Shown piece after piece: positions 1 to 8,346 of a stretch of DNA of 64,000 bases. The stretch is from Longimicrobium sp. (GTDB lineage Bacteria > Gemmatimonadota > Gemmatimonadetes > Longimicrobiales > Longimicrobiaceae). Each line of letters starts with the position of its first letter. Position 1 is the stretch's first letter. Location: positions 1-64,000 of the forward strand of contig DASUYB010000083.1 in assembly GCA_036377595.1 (NCBI GenBank), in the 5' to 3' direction. The notes below the pieces were generated by a model. It worked only from the letters and a program-made list of their open reading frames with translations, was not told the DNA's origin and did no database searches. Position numbers and translations under genes: made by a program.

Positions 1-123
1 GTGCACGACGTGAAGCAGCTGATCGCGAACGTCCGCACCTTCCTCAAGAACAGAAAGCGCCAGCCCGACTTGGTCCGGCGCTACTTCCTGGAATCCCACG
101 TCGCTTACGCCGCTGCAAACTAA
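1..123 (+). CDS. 3' end of a truncated gene, possibly an IS630-type transposase
   Basis: The window opens inside an open frame that encodes 40 residues and stops at TAA 121-123. The visible tail is basic, with a VRTFL stretch, an RKRQP turn and a final AYAAAN. That style resembles the last helices of IS630/DDE-type transposases, but no catalytic residue is in view. The start lies off the left edge, so neither length nor family can be checked. If the reading is right, an insertion sequence borders the window. It could equally be an unrelated host gene. Confidence 0.4.
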   Translation: MHDVKQLIANVRTFLKNRKRQPDLVRRYFLESHVAYAAAN

Positions 124-142
124 TTAGCGGGCGGAGTAATAC

Positions 143-304
143 GTGGCCACCGACCGCGAGCCGCCGTTCGAGGGCGGGTCCCAGCCCGTGAAGCAGGAGC
201 CGCCGTACGTTCCGCCCTCGCGCCCCAGCCCGCGCGCCGGGCTGCTGCTGGGGCTGATCGTGCTGTTCCTCGTGGCGGGGGTGATCTTCATCTTCGCGCG
301 CTGA
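143..304 (+). CDS. Small proline-rich single-pass membrane protein
   Basis: A 53-residue open frame starts with GTG at 143, preceded by a GGCGGAG ribosome binding site at 131-137. The first 30 residues are polar and proline-rich. Residues about 33-52 form one hydrophobic helix (GLLLGLIVLFLVAGVIFIF), and the protein ends two residues later, so it would be a tail-anchored or single-pass inner-membrane peptide. It lies 19 bases after the preceding stop and could be co-transcribed with that gene. I do not recognise the family. Clean start signals and a well-formed helix argue for a real gene. Confidence 0.55.
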   Translation: MATDREPPFEGGSQPVKQEPPYVPPSRPSPRAGLLLGLIVLFLVAGVIFIFAR

Positions 305-384
305 GGCCCAGGCATCGGCGCGCGAAATCGGCCACCAGCGATGCCCGGCGCGCGCACCGCCATCGCGTCGGACCCGAAGCATGT

Positions 385-433
385 AGTCCGCGAAGGCGGA
401 CTTCGTGTGGTTGTTGCTGCGGATTCATCCGCC
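385..433 (+). repeat. Dispersed AGTCC-hairpin repeat, copy 1
   Basis: This unit begins with the hairpin AGTCCGCGAAGGCGGACT, continues with a GTTGTTGC core and ends in a GGATTCATCC stem. Related copies lie at 51456-51501 (reverse), 51603-51650 and 62342-62387. The rest of the 305-588 spacer holds no recognisable gene. Confidence 0.6.
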
Positions 434-588
434 CCCTCCTCACCCTGGTGACGGAGATCCCATCCCCCGCCGCTCGTGATCTCCCTCCCCCGCTCCGCTC
501 CCTTGTAGCCACCGCTGCTCCGATCCCCAATCCGTTGTGTAGATCACCCGCAGTGGACGGTGGAGACGGCTTGTAAGGGGGGCGGGAG

Positions 589-2337
589 ATGGATAGTTTT
601 CACCCCATGCCCGCCGCGCCTCCCGCGACCCGCCGCTGGGTCTTTCCCACCCCGCCCGACGAAGCCCGCGTAGAGCGCCTCTCCCGCGAGCTGCGCCTGC
701 CGCCCGCGCTCTGCCGCCTGCTGGTGCAGCGCGGCTTCGGCGAGCCCGAGCTCGTGCGCGACTTCCTGCGCCCGCACGCCGGCCACATCCACCCGCCGCA
801 GGCGCTGGCCGGGATGGGCGAGGCCGTGGAGCGCATTGTCCGCGCGATCCGCGGCGGCGAGACCATTCTCGTGCACGGCGACTACGACGTCGACGGCATC
901 TGCGCGACGGCTCTCTTCGTCCGCGCGCTGGGGATGATGGGCGCGCACGCCCTCCCTTTCGTCCCCCACCGCCTGCAGGACGGCTACGACCTGAGCGACG
1001 CGGGGATCCGCGAGGCGCAGCGCATCGGCGCGCGGCTGATCCTGACGGGGGATTGCGGGATCGTGGCGCACGAGGCGGTGGAGCGGGCGTGCGCGCTGGG
1101 GATCGACGTGGTCGTCACCGACCACCACACCCCCGGCCCCACGCTCCCGCCCTGCGTGGCGGTGGTGAACCCGAACCGCGCCGACTGCCCCTATCCCGAC
1201 AAGGGGCTGGCCGGCGTGGGCGTGGCCTACAAGGTCTGCTGCGCGGTGGCGGACGCGATCGGCTTCCCGCAGGCGCGGCTGCACGCGTTCCTCGACCTGG
1301 TCGCCGTCGCGACGATCGCCGACCTGGCGCCGCTCACCGGCGAGAACCGCGCGCTGGTGCGCTGGGGGCTCAAGATCCTGCCGCAGACGCCCAACCCCGG
1401 CCTCCGCGCACTGCTGCGGACCACGGGGCTGATCGACCGCCCGGAGGTGACGGCGGCGCAGGTCGGCTACGTGCTGGCCCCGCGCATCAACGCCGTGGGC
1501 CGCATGGGCGAGGCGCTGCGCGGCGTCCGGCTGCTGCTGACCGACGACGAGCGCGAGGCCGAGGAGATCGCCGTCGAGCTGGAGAGCGAGAACCGCTGGC
1601 GCAAGACGGTCGACGGCGAGACGCTCAAGCAGGCGCTGGACGCGCTGGAGCACGTTTTCGACCCCGAGCGCGACTGGGGCGTCGTCCTCGCCGCCGAGGG
1701 GTGGCACCCGGGGGTGATCGGGATCGTGGCGTCCCGCGTCGTGGAGCACATCCACCGGCCGACGGTGTTGATCGCGCTGGCCGGGCGCGAGGACGGGAAG
1801 GGAAGTGCGCGCTCCATCCCCGGCTTCCACCTGTACGAGGCGATGCGCGCGTGCAGCCATCACCTGGCGCGCTTCGGCGGGCACCGGATGGCGGCCGGGT
1901 GCAGCATCCGACCGGAGCGCGTGGAGCCCTTCCGCGAGGAGTTCAACGCCTACGCGCACAGCGTGCTCGACCCCGAGAAGCTGGTCCCCGAGGTGCGCAT
2001 CGACCTGGAGGTGGAGCTGCGCCACGCCGACGAGCACCTCGCGCGGATGCTGCGCCACGCGGGCCCGTTCGGGATGGGGAACGCCACGCCGGTGTTCGCG
2101 GCGCGGCGCGTGGGGCTGGTCGGCTACCCCAGGGTGGTGGGGCAGAACCACCTGAAGCTCACCATCGGCGCGCACGGGCGGACGATGGACGCCATCGGCT
2201 TCGGGATGGGCGAGCGCAGCAAGGAGCCGCTCTTCGCCGGCGGGCCGCTGGACGTGGCCTTCCGCCTGGAAGAGCACATGTACAACGGCCGCGCCTCGCT
2301 CCAGGCCAAGATCGTCGACCTCCGCCCGGCGGAGTGA
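589..2337 (+). CDS. recJ: Single-stranded-DNA-specific exonuclease RecJ
   Basis: RecJ degrades single-stranded DNA 5' to 3' in recombination, mismatch and base-excision repair. The 582-residue product has the DHH phosphoesterase signature: DYDVDG at residues 98-103, a TGDCG block near 153 and DHH at 178-180, all expected to bind two metal ions. The DHHA1 and OB-like regions follow in the second half, which ends with the GMGN and PV(F) motifs typical of the family. Length fits ordinary bacterial RecJ. The start at ATG 589 follows an AAGGGGGG purine run; a second ATG at 607 is possible. It stands alone, followed by an unrelated nuclease pair. Confidence 0.95.
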   Translation: MDSFHPMPAAPPATRRWVFPTPPDEARVERLSRELRLPPALCRLLVQRGFGEPELVRDFLRPHAGHIHPPQALAGMGEAVERIVRAIRGGETILVHGDYDVDGICATALFVRALGMMGAHALPFVPHRLQDGYDLSDAGIREAQRIGARLILTGDCGIVAHEAVERACALGIDVVVTDHHTPGPTLPPCVAVVNPNRADCPYPDKGLAGVGVAYKVCCAVADAIGFPQARLHAFLDLVAVATIADLAPLTGENRALVRWGLKILPQTPNPGLRALLRTTGLIDRPEVTAAQVGYVLAPRINAVGRMGEALRGVRLLLTDDEREAEEIAVELESENRWRKTVDGETLKQALDALEHVFDPERDWGVVLAAEGWHPGVIGIVASRVVEHIHRPTVLIALAGREDGKGSARSIPGFHLYEAMRACSHHLARFGGHRMAAGCSIRPERVEPFREEFNAYAHSVLDPEKLVPEVRIDLEVELRHADEHLARMLRHAGPFGMGNATPVFAARRVGLVGYPRVVGQNHLKLTIGAHGRTMDAIGFGMGERSKEPLFAGGPLDVAFRLEEHMYNGRASLQAKIVDLRPAE

Positions 2338-2398
2338 ACGTTTCAGGTACTCACATGCACGCTTCCTCGAGATTCGGATCGGGTCGGACCACAATCGG

Positions 2399-2977
2399 GT
2401 GGGTGCGGAGATGGATGCCGGAATCGTCCACACGTCTGGAGATCTGGAACAGGTCGCGCGGAGGTGGGAACGCGCGGACCTGATCCGCGTCTGGCAGGAG
2501 ATCAAGTCGCAGGCCGACGTCGCGGCGCGGCCGCCCGGGAAGGCGTTCGAGTATCTGGTGGTCCGGGCGTTCGAGCTCGAAGGGCTTGCGGTGCGCTGGC
2601 CGTTCCAGGTGACGTATCCGCACAGGTTCGGGACGATGGAGCAGCTCGACGGCGTCGTCTATCTCGGCGAGCGTACGTTCCTGATCGAGAGCAAGAACCT
2701 GGCTGAGCCTGCGACCATCGAGGTCATCGCCAAGCTCCGCTTCCGTCTCGAAGCACGGCCTCCGGGAACGATGGGCGTGCTCTTCAGCGTCCAGAACTTT
2801 ACCTTTCCCACGGAGGTCTTCGCGCAGTTCGCGTCGCCGCTCAACGTCCTGCTCTGGAGCAGCAAAGACCTCGACCATGCGCTGACACATGGCACGATGG
2901 TCGCTGGTCTTCGACGGAAGCTCGAATACGCGACCGAACGCGGACTGCCACTCCTCGCGCTGGGTGAGTCGCGATGA
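2399..2977 (+). CDS. PD-(D/E)XK restriction-endonuclease-like protein
   Basis: The 192-residue product has a plausible restriction-type nuclease core. Leading helices end in a KAFEYLVV segment, then come an acidic residue in QLDGVVYL and a strand ending in LIESKN, the order expected for D...ExK active sites of the Mrr/DUF91-like superfamily. The substrate is unknown. The gene overlaps the next by ATGA at 2974-2977, so the two are almost certainly translated together. The start is either GTG 2399 or ATG 2411, and neither has a well-spaced ribosome site. Base composition is slightly less GC-rich than recJ. The pairing with a TOPRIM-like partner suggests a nucleic-acid or defence role, which is inference. 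Confidence 0.65.
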   Translation: MGAEMDAGIVHTSGDLEQVARRWERADLIRVWQEIKSQADVAARPPGKAFEYLVVRAFELEGLAVRWPFQVTYPHRFGTMEQLDGVVYLGERTFLIESKNLAEPATIEVIAKLRFRLEARPPGTMGVLFSVQNFTFPTEVFAQFASPLNVLLWSSKDLDHALTHGTMVAGLRRKLEYATERGLPLLALGESR

Positions 2978-3528
2978 TCACCATATTCGCTGAAAGCATA
3001 ACGGACCGGCGCCTCCTGGAACGCCTGCTGGCCGACCTGGGGCCGGGGTGTGCCTTCCGTGTCATCCATGCGGATGGTCGAGATGCGGCGAGGCCGCTTG
3101 CACGGACGCATCTGGCGATCGCCCACCAGCCGGTTGCGCTCGTGATGGATGCGGAGACGACCGACACCGCGCGTATCATGCAGCTACAGCGCGACCTCGA
3201 GGATTACTTCCTCTGGGTATCGCAGGGCGTTCCGTTCCGCGTTGTCCAGTTCATTCCCGAGGTCGAGGTGGTGTTCTTCCACCATCCCGAGGTTCTTCGC
3301 CGGTTTCTCGGTGATCGGCTGGACAAACACGCCGTCGTGGCGGGTCGGTTTGCACCGAGGGCGGTGCTCGAGGAGCTTCTTCAGGGCAGTAGTCTGACCG
3401 AGCTGATCGAGCGGCTGACGGAGGAGGACCTGGAGGAGTTGCGCAAGCACGAAACCGTCGCCGAGTTGAGGTCCTTCGTGGAAAGCAGCGACGTTCACTC
3501 CCTGGCCGTCTCGTCCCGTTCTGCCTAG
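2974..3528 (+). CDS. TOPRIM-like / DUF4435-like partner protein
   Basis: This 184-residue product opens with a short strand and helix, IFAESITDRRLLERLL, where the glutamate sits in the place of the catalytic Glu of TOPRIM domains. About 50 residues later comes VALVMDAETTD, resembling the DxD motif. A helical region rich in Glu and Leu follows (residues 125-165). This fits the TOPRIM fold seen in OLD nucleases and related proteins, although the second motif is not textbook. The start codon lies inside the stop of the preceding nuclease gene (ATGA), so they form one transcription and translation unit. I know of no exact family match. Confidence 0.55.
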   Translation: MITIFAESITDRRLLERLLADLGPGCAFRVIHADGRDAARPLARTHLAIAHQPVALVMDAETTDTARIMQLQRDLEDYFLWVSQGVPFRVVQFIPEVEVVFFHHPEVLRRFLGDRLDKHAVVAGRFAPRAVLEELLQGSSLTELIERLTEEDLEELRKHETVAELRSFVESSDVHSLAVSSRSA

Positions 3529-3558
3529 CGTCGGCGGTTGAGGTGTCCCAGCCATCAA

Positions 3559-3584
3559 GCCCCTCCTCCCTGTGGACGAGGGGC
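3559..3584 (+). terminator. Terminator-like hairpin after the nuclease/TOPRIM pair
   Basis: GCCCCTC at 3559-3565 pairs with GAGGGGC at 3578-3584, followed by AATTATTGT. The same 7-base stem occurs at 4095-4122 and 5837-5864. Confidence 0.6.
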
Positions 3585-3621
3585 GAATTATTGTCTGCCA
3601 TGAGGATCACGGAAGTATGAA

Positions 3622-4059
3622 ATGAAAGACAGACTCCGCCTGACGCTGTATCGCGACTCCGATTACACCGGCGAGCTGAGGGTCGAGGCGAGCGGCGGTG
3701 GGTTCGCCGGCGTCGGCAGCGCCTGGTTCGATTTCGTGCGACTGCGCGAGTTCGCGGAGGCGCTCGGCGCGTTCCCGCTTCCTGGCGATCCGGTGAAGCT
3801 GGAGGGTGGGTTCTGGGACGCGGGTGAGCTCTACCAGTGCCACGTCTCCATCTACGCCCGCCAGGTGGACCGCCGCGGCGCCGCGGCCATCCGTGTCGCG
3901 CTGGCCACGGAGATGTGGAAGGACGGCGATCCCGAGCGGCAGAATCGCGTCGCGCTGGAGATCCCGACGGACTACGCATCGCTGCAGCGCCTCTCGCGCG
4001 ACATGCAGCGCCTCGTCGCCGGCGAGGTGGACGAGGCGGTGCTCGAGACGTCGCCATAA
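3622..4059 (+). CDS. Hypothetical protein, 145 residues
   Basis: I do not recognise this protein. It is soluble and mixed alpha/beta. An N-terminal strand pair (LRLTLYRDSDYTGELRVEA) precedes a WFDFVRLREFAEALGAFPL helix, then a tryptophan- and tyrosine-containing strand pair, and the protein ends in a helix with an LQRLSRDMQRL pattern. There is no signal peptide or membrane segment. It sits between two terminator-like hairpins and looks monocistronic. Codon use matches the neighbours. The gene call rests on length, third-position GC bias and clean flanks. Small conserved proteins of this shape are often immunity or adaptor proteins, but nothing here shows that. Confidence 0.7.
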   Translation: MKDRLRLTLYRDSDYTGELRVEASGGGFAGVGSAWFDFVRLREFAEALGAFPLPGDPVKLEGGFWDAGELYQCHVSIYARQVDRRGAAAIRVALATEMWKDGDPERQNRVALEIPTDYASLQRLSRDMQRLVAGEVDEAVLETSP

Positions 4060-4094
4060 GTCTCAGGCAATCTCAAGAAGAGTGTGAGGATGAT

Positions 4095-4126
4095 GCCCCT
4101 CTCCCTGTCCCGGGCGAGGGGCTTTT
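4095..4126 (+). terminator. Rho-independent terminator
   Basis: The stem is GCCCCTC 4095-4101 with GAGGGGC 4116-4122, and a TTTT run follows at 4123-4126. It lies 35 bases after the preceding stop codon. Confidence 0.75.
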
Positions 4127-4180
4127 CGCTGGAGAGGATGCCGTCCGATCAGCACCGAACCCTCTCCTCGCGCTGAGGTC

Positions 4181-4225
4181 TCCCCCTCCCCCAGTCGGTT
4201 TTGGGGGAAGGGGCCGGGGGGAGAG
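4181..4225 (+). repeat. Dispersed CAGTCGGTTTTGGGGG hairpin, copy 1
   Basis: CCTCCCCCAGTCGG and TTTTGGGGGAAGG form a G/C-rich stem, with a purine-rich GGGGGGAGAGGG tail. Near-identical units lie at 6996-7027 and, reversed, at 45116-45138. The remaining spacer up to 4379 holds no gene I can support. Confidence 0.6.
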
Positions 4226-4379
4226 GGCCGGATGCCGCGGCACGGCCAGATCCCCGGCGTTTCGCACGCTCGTCGTCACCCTGACAATCGCTCGCCAGGA
4301 CGGGCGCCGGTCAGAACCGCGGATGCGCCGGGCGTTGGACGGGTGTGGTCTTGCACGTCACCCGAACGCCGGAGGCCCC

Positions 4380-5813
4380 ATGATCCACACCCTGTTCGCC
4401 GCCGCGCTCCTGGCGGGCGCGGACCCCGCCGCGATGCAGGACTCGGTGGTGTCCACCCCCGCGGAAACGCGGGAAGTCTCGCTCACCGTCTACAACCAGA
4501 GCTTCGCCGTGGTCCGCGAGCGGCGCGACGTGGCGCTGCGCGCGGGCGCCAATCGCCTGCGCTACGAAGGCGTGGCGCGCGAGATCGAGCCCGCCACCGT
4601 CCGTCTCCGCTCGCTCACCGCGCCCGGGACGATCTCCGTGCGCGAGCAGAACTACCAGTTCGACGTCGTCAACCCGAACGTGATCCTGGACCACGCCGTG
4701 GGCCGGCGGGTGCGGCTGGTGCGCGGCTGGGGCCCGGAGGCGCAGGTGCTGGAGGGCACGCTGCTGAGCGCGCCCTCGTCCGGCGGCTCCGTGCTGCGCA
4801 CCGACGACGGGCGGCTCCTCCTCAACCCCGGTGGCGAGTGGCAGGTCACCGAGCTGCCGCCCGGCCTCGCGCTGCGACCGTCGCTGCTGTGGATGCTGAG
4901 CTCGGCGCGCGGCGGCCCGCAGCGGCTGGAGGTGTCGTACATCTCCGGCGGGATGACGTGGGCCGCCGACTACGTGGCCGTGCTCGACGCGGCCGAGCAG
5001 CACGTGGACCTGAGCGGCTGGGTGACCCTCACCAACCAGAGCGGAACGGCCTACACCGACGCCGCGCTCCAGCTGCTCGCCGGCGACGTGCGGGTGGTGA
5101 CGCCGCGGGTGATGGGCCGGCAGGCGGGGGTTCAGCTTGGCCAACTCGTCGCCACCGCGGCCAACGACGAGGCGTTCCGCGAGCAGGGCTTCTTCGAGTA
5201 CCACCTGTACACGCTCGACGGGCGCACCACGCTGGCCAACAACGAGACCAAGCAGATCGGGCTGCTCGACGCGCGCGGCGCGGGCGTGCGGCGGCGGCTG
5301 GTGTTCGACTCGCGGCGCGCGTGGGGGTGGGACTGGCGCCCCGGCGCGTCCGCGCGCACCGACGAGGTGAAGGCCGCCATCATGCTGGAGATGCGCAACA
5401 GCGCGGAGAACGGGCTCGGCCGCCCGCTCCCCGCCGGCACACTGCGGCTGTACAAGGCCGACGACGCCGGCAGCCTGCAGTTCCTGGGCGAAGACCGCAT
5501 CGACCACACGCCGCGCGACGAGACGCTGCGCCTGTACGTCGGCGACGCCTTCGACGTGGTGGCCACGCGCAAGGTGGTGGCCGACGTGCCGGTCGGCACC
5601 CGCGCGCGCGACGTCACCATCTCCGTCAACGTCCGCAACCACAAGGACACGCCCGCCGACGTCACGGTGGTGGAGCACTTCTGGAGCAACTGGAGCGTCC
5701 TTTCCACCACGCACCCGGTGGAGAAGAAGGACGCCTCCACCGGCGAGATCCCCCTGCGCGTCCCCGCCAACTCCGAGGCCACGGTGACGGTGAAGGTGCA
5801 CGTGACGTGGTGA
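4380..5813 (+). CDS. Exported DUF4139-domain protein
   Basis: The product is 477 residues with an N-terminal signal peptide (hydrophobic residues 3-15, likely cleavage near ADPAAMQ). The body matches the DUF4140/DUF4139 style: an N-terminal SLTVYNQSFAVVRERR strand region, a central SYISGGMTWAADY block and a C-terminal beta-sandwich ending in NSEATVTVKVHVTW. The family is widespread in envelope-associated proteins and has no assigned reaction. ATG 4380 was chosen because a GGAGG ribosome site lies 6-10 bases upstream. The open frame continues far upstream but has no start signal there. A terminator-like hairpin follows at 5837, so the gene is probably a single unit. Confidence 0.85.
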   Translation: MIHTLFAAALLAGADPAAMQDSVVSTPAETREVSLTVYNQSFAVVRERRDVALRAGANRLRYEGVAREIEPATVRLRSLTAPGTISVREQNYQFDVVNPNVILDHAVGRRVRLVRGWGPEAQVLEGTLLSAPSSGGSVLRTDDGRLLLNPGGEWQVTELPPGLALRPSLLWMLSSARGGPQRLEVSYISGGMTWAADYVAVLDAAEQHVDLSGWVTLTNQSGTAYTDAALQLLAGDVRVVTPRVMGRQAGVQLGQLVATAANDEAFREQGFFEYHLYTLDGRTTLANNETKQIGLLDARGAGVRRRLVFDSRRAWGWDWRPGASARTDEVKAAIMLEMRNSAENGLGRPLPAGTLRLYKADDAGSLQFLGEDRIDHTPRDETLRLYVGDAFDVVATRKVVADVPVGTRARDVTISVNVRNHKDTPADVTVVEHFWSNWSVLSTTHPVEKKDASTGEIPLRVPANSEATVTVKVHVTW

Positions 5814-5836
5814 TGCGGATCGCGTGACGGACGACG

Positions 5837-5864
5837 GCCCCTCTCCCGGTTTCGGGCGAGGGGC
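5837..5864 (+). terminator. Terminator-like hairpin before rsmD
   Basis: GCCCCTC 5837-5843 pairs with GAGGGGC 5858-5864 across a CCCGGTTTCGGGC inner stem, followed by TTACTTTG. It is the third copy of this stem within 2.3 kb. Confidence 0.65.
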
Positions 5865-5912
5865 TTACTTTGTCGGCAGTCATCGACAACGGCGGCGCCG
5901 GATGGAGACGAG

Positions 5913-6440
5913 ATGCGGATCGTCGCGGGGACGTGGGGCGGGCGCATCATCCAGGCGCCGCCGGGGCGGGGGACGCGGCCGACGACCGACCGCGTGCGCG
6001 AGGCGTGGATGAGCACGGTGGCGCCCGAGCTTCCCGGCGCGCGCGTGCTCGACCTCTTTGCCGGCTCCGGCGCGCTGGGGCTGGAGGCGCTCTCCCGCGG
6101 CGCGTCGCACTGCACCTTCGTGGAGCAGGATGCGAAGGCGCTGGCCGCGCTCAGGGCCAACGTGAAGGCGCTGGATGCCGCCGACCGCGTGGACGTGTTC
6201 CGCACCGACGCCGTGAAGTACGCCGCCGCGCTCGCCCCCGGCGCCTTCGACGTGGCCTTCGCCGACCCGCCGTACGGGAAGGGGTTCGCGCGGGCGCTGG
6301 CGGAGGCGTTCGCGGTGGCGCCGTTCGCGTCGCTGCTCTGCATCGAGCACGGGAAGGACGACGTGCTCCCCGGCCTCCCCGGCGCGCGCAGCCGCCGCTA
6401 CGGAGACACCTGGATCACCTACCTCCCTGCCCCCGAATGA
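5913..6440 (+). CDS. rsmD: 16S rRNA (guanine-966-N2)-methyltransferase RsmD
   Basis: RsmD methylates G966 of 16S rRNA using S-adenosylmethionine. The 175-residue product shows the family opening RIVAGTWGG, the SAM-binding loop DLFAGSGALGLEAL at 47-60, an acidic FVEQD strand end near 69-73, and the catalytic DPPY motif at 118-121. It is close to the usual size of about 180-200 residues. The stop codon overlaps the coaD start by four bases (ATGA at 6437-6440). The rsmD-coaD pairing is common across bacteria, which strengthens both calls. Confidence 0.94.
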   Translation: MRIVAGTWGGRIIQAPPGRGTRPTTDRVREAWMSTVAPELPGARVLDLFAGSGALGLEALSRGASHCTFVEQDAKALAALRANVKALDAADRVDVFRTDAVKYAAALAPGAFDVAFADPPYGKGFARALAEAFAVAPFASLLCIEHGKDDVLPGLPGARSRRYGDTWITYLPAPE

Positions 6441-6952
6441 GCGACCGAATCGCGCTCGTCCCCGGCTCCTTCGACCCGATCACGCGGGGCCACGAAGACA
6501 TCGTCCGCCGCGCGCTGGCGTTCGCCGAACGTGCGATCGTGGCTGTCGCCCACAACCCGCAGTCGCAGAAGCAGGGGATGTTCACCGTCGACGAGCGCCT
6601 GGCGCTGATCCGCGACGTGTTCTCCGACGAGCCGCGGATCGAGGGCGCGGCGTTCCAGGGGCTGCTGGTCGATTTCGCGCGGGAGCGCGGCGCGACCCTC
6701 GTCGTGCGCGGCGTGCGCTCCGTGGCGGATTTCGAGTACGAGATGCAGATGGCGCTGATGAACCGCAGCCTCTTCCCCGCGCTCGACACCGTCTTCATGG
6801 CGCCGGACCCCGAGCACGCCTTCGTCTCCGCCACCCTCGTCCGCCAGATCGCCACGCTGGGTGGAGATGTGACCCCGTTCGTCTCCCCGGCCGTTCTCCA
6901 TCGCATCCGCGAGAAGCTTGGCGTGCCAACAAATCCAGGTGCCTGGACGTGA
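6437..6952 (+). CDS. coaD: Phosphopantetheine adenylyltransferase CoaD
   Basis: CoaD joins ATP and 4'-phosphopantetheine to make dephospho-CoA, the penultimate step of coenzyme A synthesis. The 171-residue product starts with the nucleotidyltransferase signature PGSFDP and carries the TRGH form of the HxGH motif at 16-19. RGVRSVADFEYE near 92-103 and the ISSTLVRQ-like SATLVRQIA segment are also family hallmarks. It is translationally coupled to rsmD through an ATGA overlap. Length is standard. A dispersed hairpin repeat begins about 45 bases downstream and may end the transcript. Confidence 0.95.
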   Translation: MSDRIALVPGSFDPITRGHEDIVRRALAFAERAIVAVAHNPQSQKQGMFTVDERLALIRDVFSDEPRIEGAAFQGLLVDFARERGATLVVRGVRSVADFEYEMQMALMNRSLFPALDTVFMAPDPEHAFVSATLVRQIATLGGDVTPFVSPAVLHRIREKLGVPTNPGAWT

Positions 6953-6995
6953 GCCGCGGACGCAATCGAAGCAGCCGCGAGCGCAGCGAGCCCAG

Positions 6996-7027
6996 GTCCC
7001 TCCCCCAGTCGGTTTTGGGGGAGGGAC
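6996..7027 (+). repeat. Dispersed CAGTCGGTTTTGGGGG hairpin, copy 2
   Basis: GTCCCTCCCCCAGTCGG pairs with the following TTTTGGGGGAGGGAC, a stem of about 12 base pairs. It lies between coaD and pta and could act as a terminator despite the short U-run position. A small GGCGCGAAGCGCC hairpin follows it. Confidence 0.6.
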
Positions 7028-7102
7028 AGGCGCGAAGCGCCAGGGAGAGGGCCCTCCACGGCCGCCGCGAACGGTGCCTACCTTGAGATCTGATCTGTCT
7101 TG

Positions 7103-8086
7103 ATGGATTTCCTCTCCACCATCCGTACTCGCGCGCGTGACCGCCTGCGCCGGCTCGTCTTCCCCGAGGGCCACGACGCGCGCACGCTCGAGGCGGTGAC
7201 GCGCATCGTCGCCGACGGGCTCGCCATCCCCCTCGTCATCGGCGGCGACCTGACGCGCGCGGATCTGGACGACCTGGGCGCCGTCGACGTCGAAGTAGTC
7301 GATCCCGCCACCGACCCGCGCCGCGCCGGGCTGGCCGCGCGCCTGCACGAGCGCCGCAGGGCGAAGGGGATGACGGAGGAAGAAGCCCTCCGCGCCGTGG
7401 CCGACCCGCTGCTGTACGGCGCGCTGATGGTGGGCGCGGGCCACGCCGACGGCTCCGTCGCCGGCGCGGCGAACACCACGGGCGACGTCATCCGCGCCGC
7501 CATCTACGGCGTCGGCCCGGCGCCGGGGATCCGCACCGTCTCCTCGTCCTTCTACATGGTCGTGCCGCCCTTCCGCTCGGACGACGCGGAGGTGCTCACC
7601 TTCACCGACGGCGCGGTGATCCCCGATCCCACCGCCGAGCAGCTGGCCGACATCGCGCTCGCCGCCGCCGAGGCGCGCCCGCGCGTGGTCGGCGACGCGC
7701 CGCGGGTGGCCTTCCTCAGCTACTCGACCGTGGGGAGCGCGCAGGGGCCGAGCATCGAGAAGGTGCGGGAGGCGCTCGCCATCTTCCGCGCGAAGTCCCC
7801 CGACATCCCCGCCGACGGCGAGCTGCAGGTGGATGCCGCGCTGATCGAATCCATCGGCTCGAAGAAGGCGCCCGGCTCGCCCGTGGCCGGCCGCGCCAAC
7901 ATCCTCGTCTTCCCCGACCTGGACGCGGGGAACATCGCCTACAAGCTGGTGCAGCGCCTGGCGCACGCCGAGGCCATCGGTCCCCTGCTCCAGGGCCTGG
8001 CGAAGCCGTGCAACGACCTCTCCCGCGGCGCCAGCGTCGACGACATCGTCAACACCGCCTGCCTGACGTCGCTGATGGCGGCTTGA
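7103..8086 (+). CDS. pta: Phosphate acetyltransferase
   Basis: Pta interconverts acetyl-CoA and acetyl phosphate, linking central metabolism to acetate. The 327-residue product is the short, single-domain form. It begins with RLVFPEGHDARTLEA, carries the central DPLLYGALMVGAGHADGSVAGA block typical of the phosphate acetyl/butyryl transferase family, and ends with the ANILVFPDLDAGNIAYKLVQRL signature. ATG 7103 was chosen over the adjacent TTG 7100. No acetate kinase gene is adjacent. The PTA_PTB family includes phosphotransbutyrylase, but the C-terminal signature favours Pta. Confidence 0.93.
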   Translation: MDFLSTIRTRARDRLRRLVFPEGHDARTLEAVTRIVADGLAIPLVIGGDLTRADLDDLGAVDVEVVDPATDPRRAGLAARLHERRRAKGMTEEEALRAVADPLLYGALMVGAGHADGSVAGAANTTGDVIRAAIYGVGPAPGIRTVSSSFYMVVPPFRSDDAEVLTFTDGAVIPDPTAEQLADIALAAAEARPRVVGDAPRVAFLSYSTVGSAQGPSIEKVREALAIFRAKSPDIPADGELQVDAALIESIGSKKAPGSPVAGRANILVFPDLDAGNIAYKLVQRLAHAEAIGPLLQGLAKPCNDLSRGASVDDIVNTACLTSLMAA

Positions 8087-8136
8087 TCCTGTCCGCCGCG
8101 GGCGCACGGGAGACGCGCCGATGCAAGCCGCACACA

Positions 8137-8165
8137 CCTCCGCGCCTCCGCGTCTCCGCGTGAGA
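8137..8165 (+). repeat. Single arm of the CTCACGCGGAG repeat
   Basis: The sequence CTCCGCGTCTCCGCGTGAGA matches the right arms of the paired repeats at 31749-31819 and 57951-58020. No matching left arm is seen here, so this is probably a decayed copy. The rest of the 8087-8346 spacer shows no gene. Confidence 0.55.
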
Positions 8166-8346
8166 ACCAGCGATGCCGAGGGGAGGGTGACGGAGCCGCG
8201 GCGGCGAGCGTCGTTTGCGTTGGCGGAGGCGCGCGCGTAGCTTCGGCGGTGAGCGCGGGACTGGGGTGGGGGATGGCGCGTTTGTTGCCCCGGCTGGCGC
8301 ACCGTTGCGGTCTGGACTTCAACCCGGCGAATGGACCAGAGGAGCC

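Noticed and set aside
544-2505. 653-residue antisense open frame over recJ
   Set aside because: It mirrors the high-GC codon pattern of recJ, has no recognisable domain, is His/Arg/Ala-rich and has no start signals.
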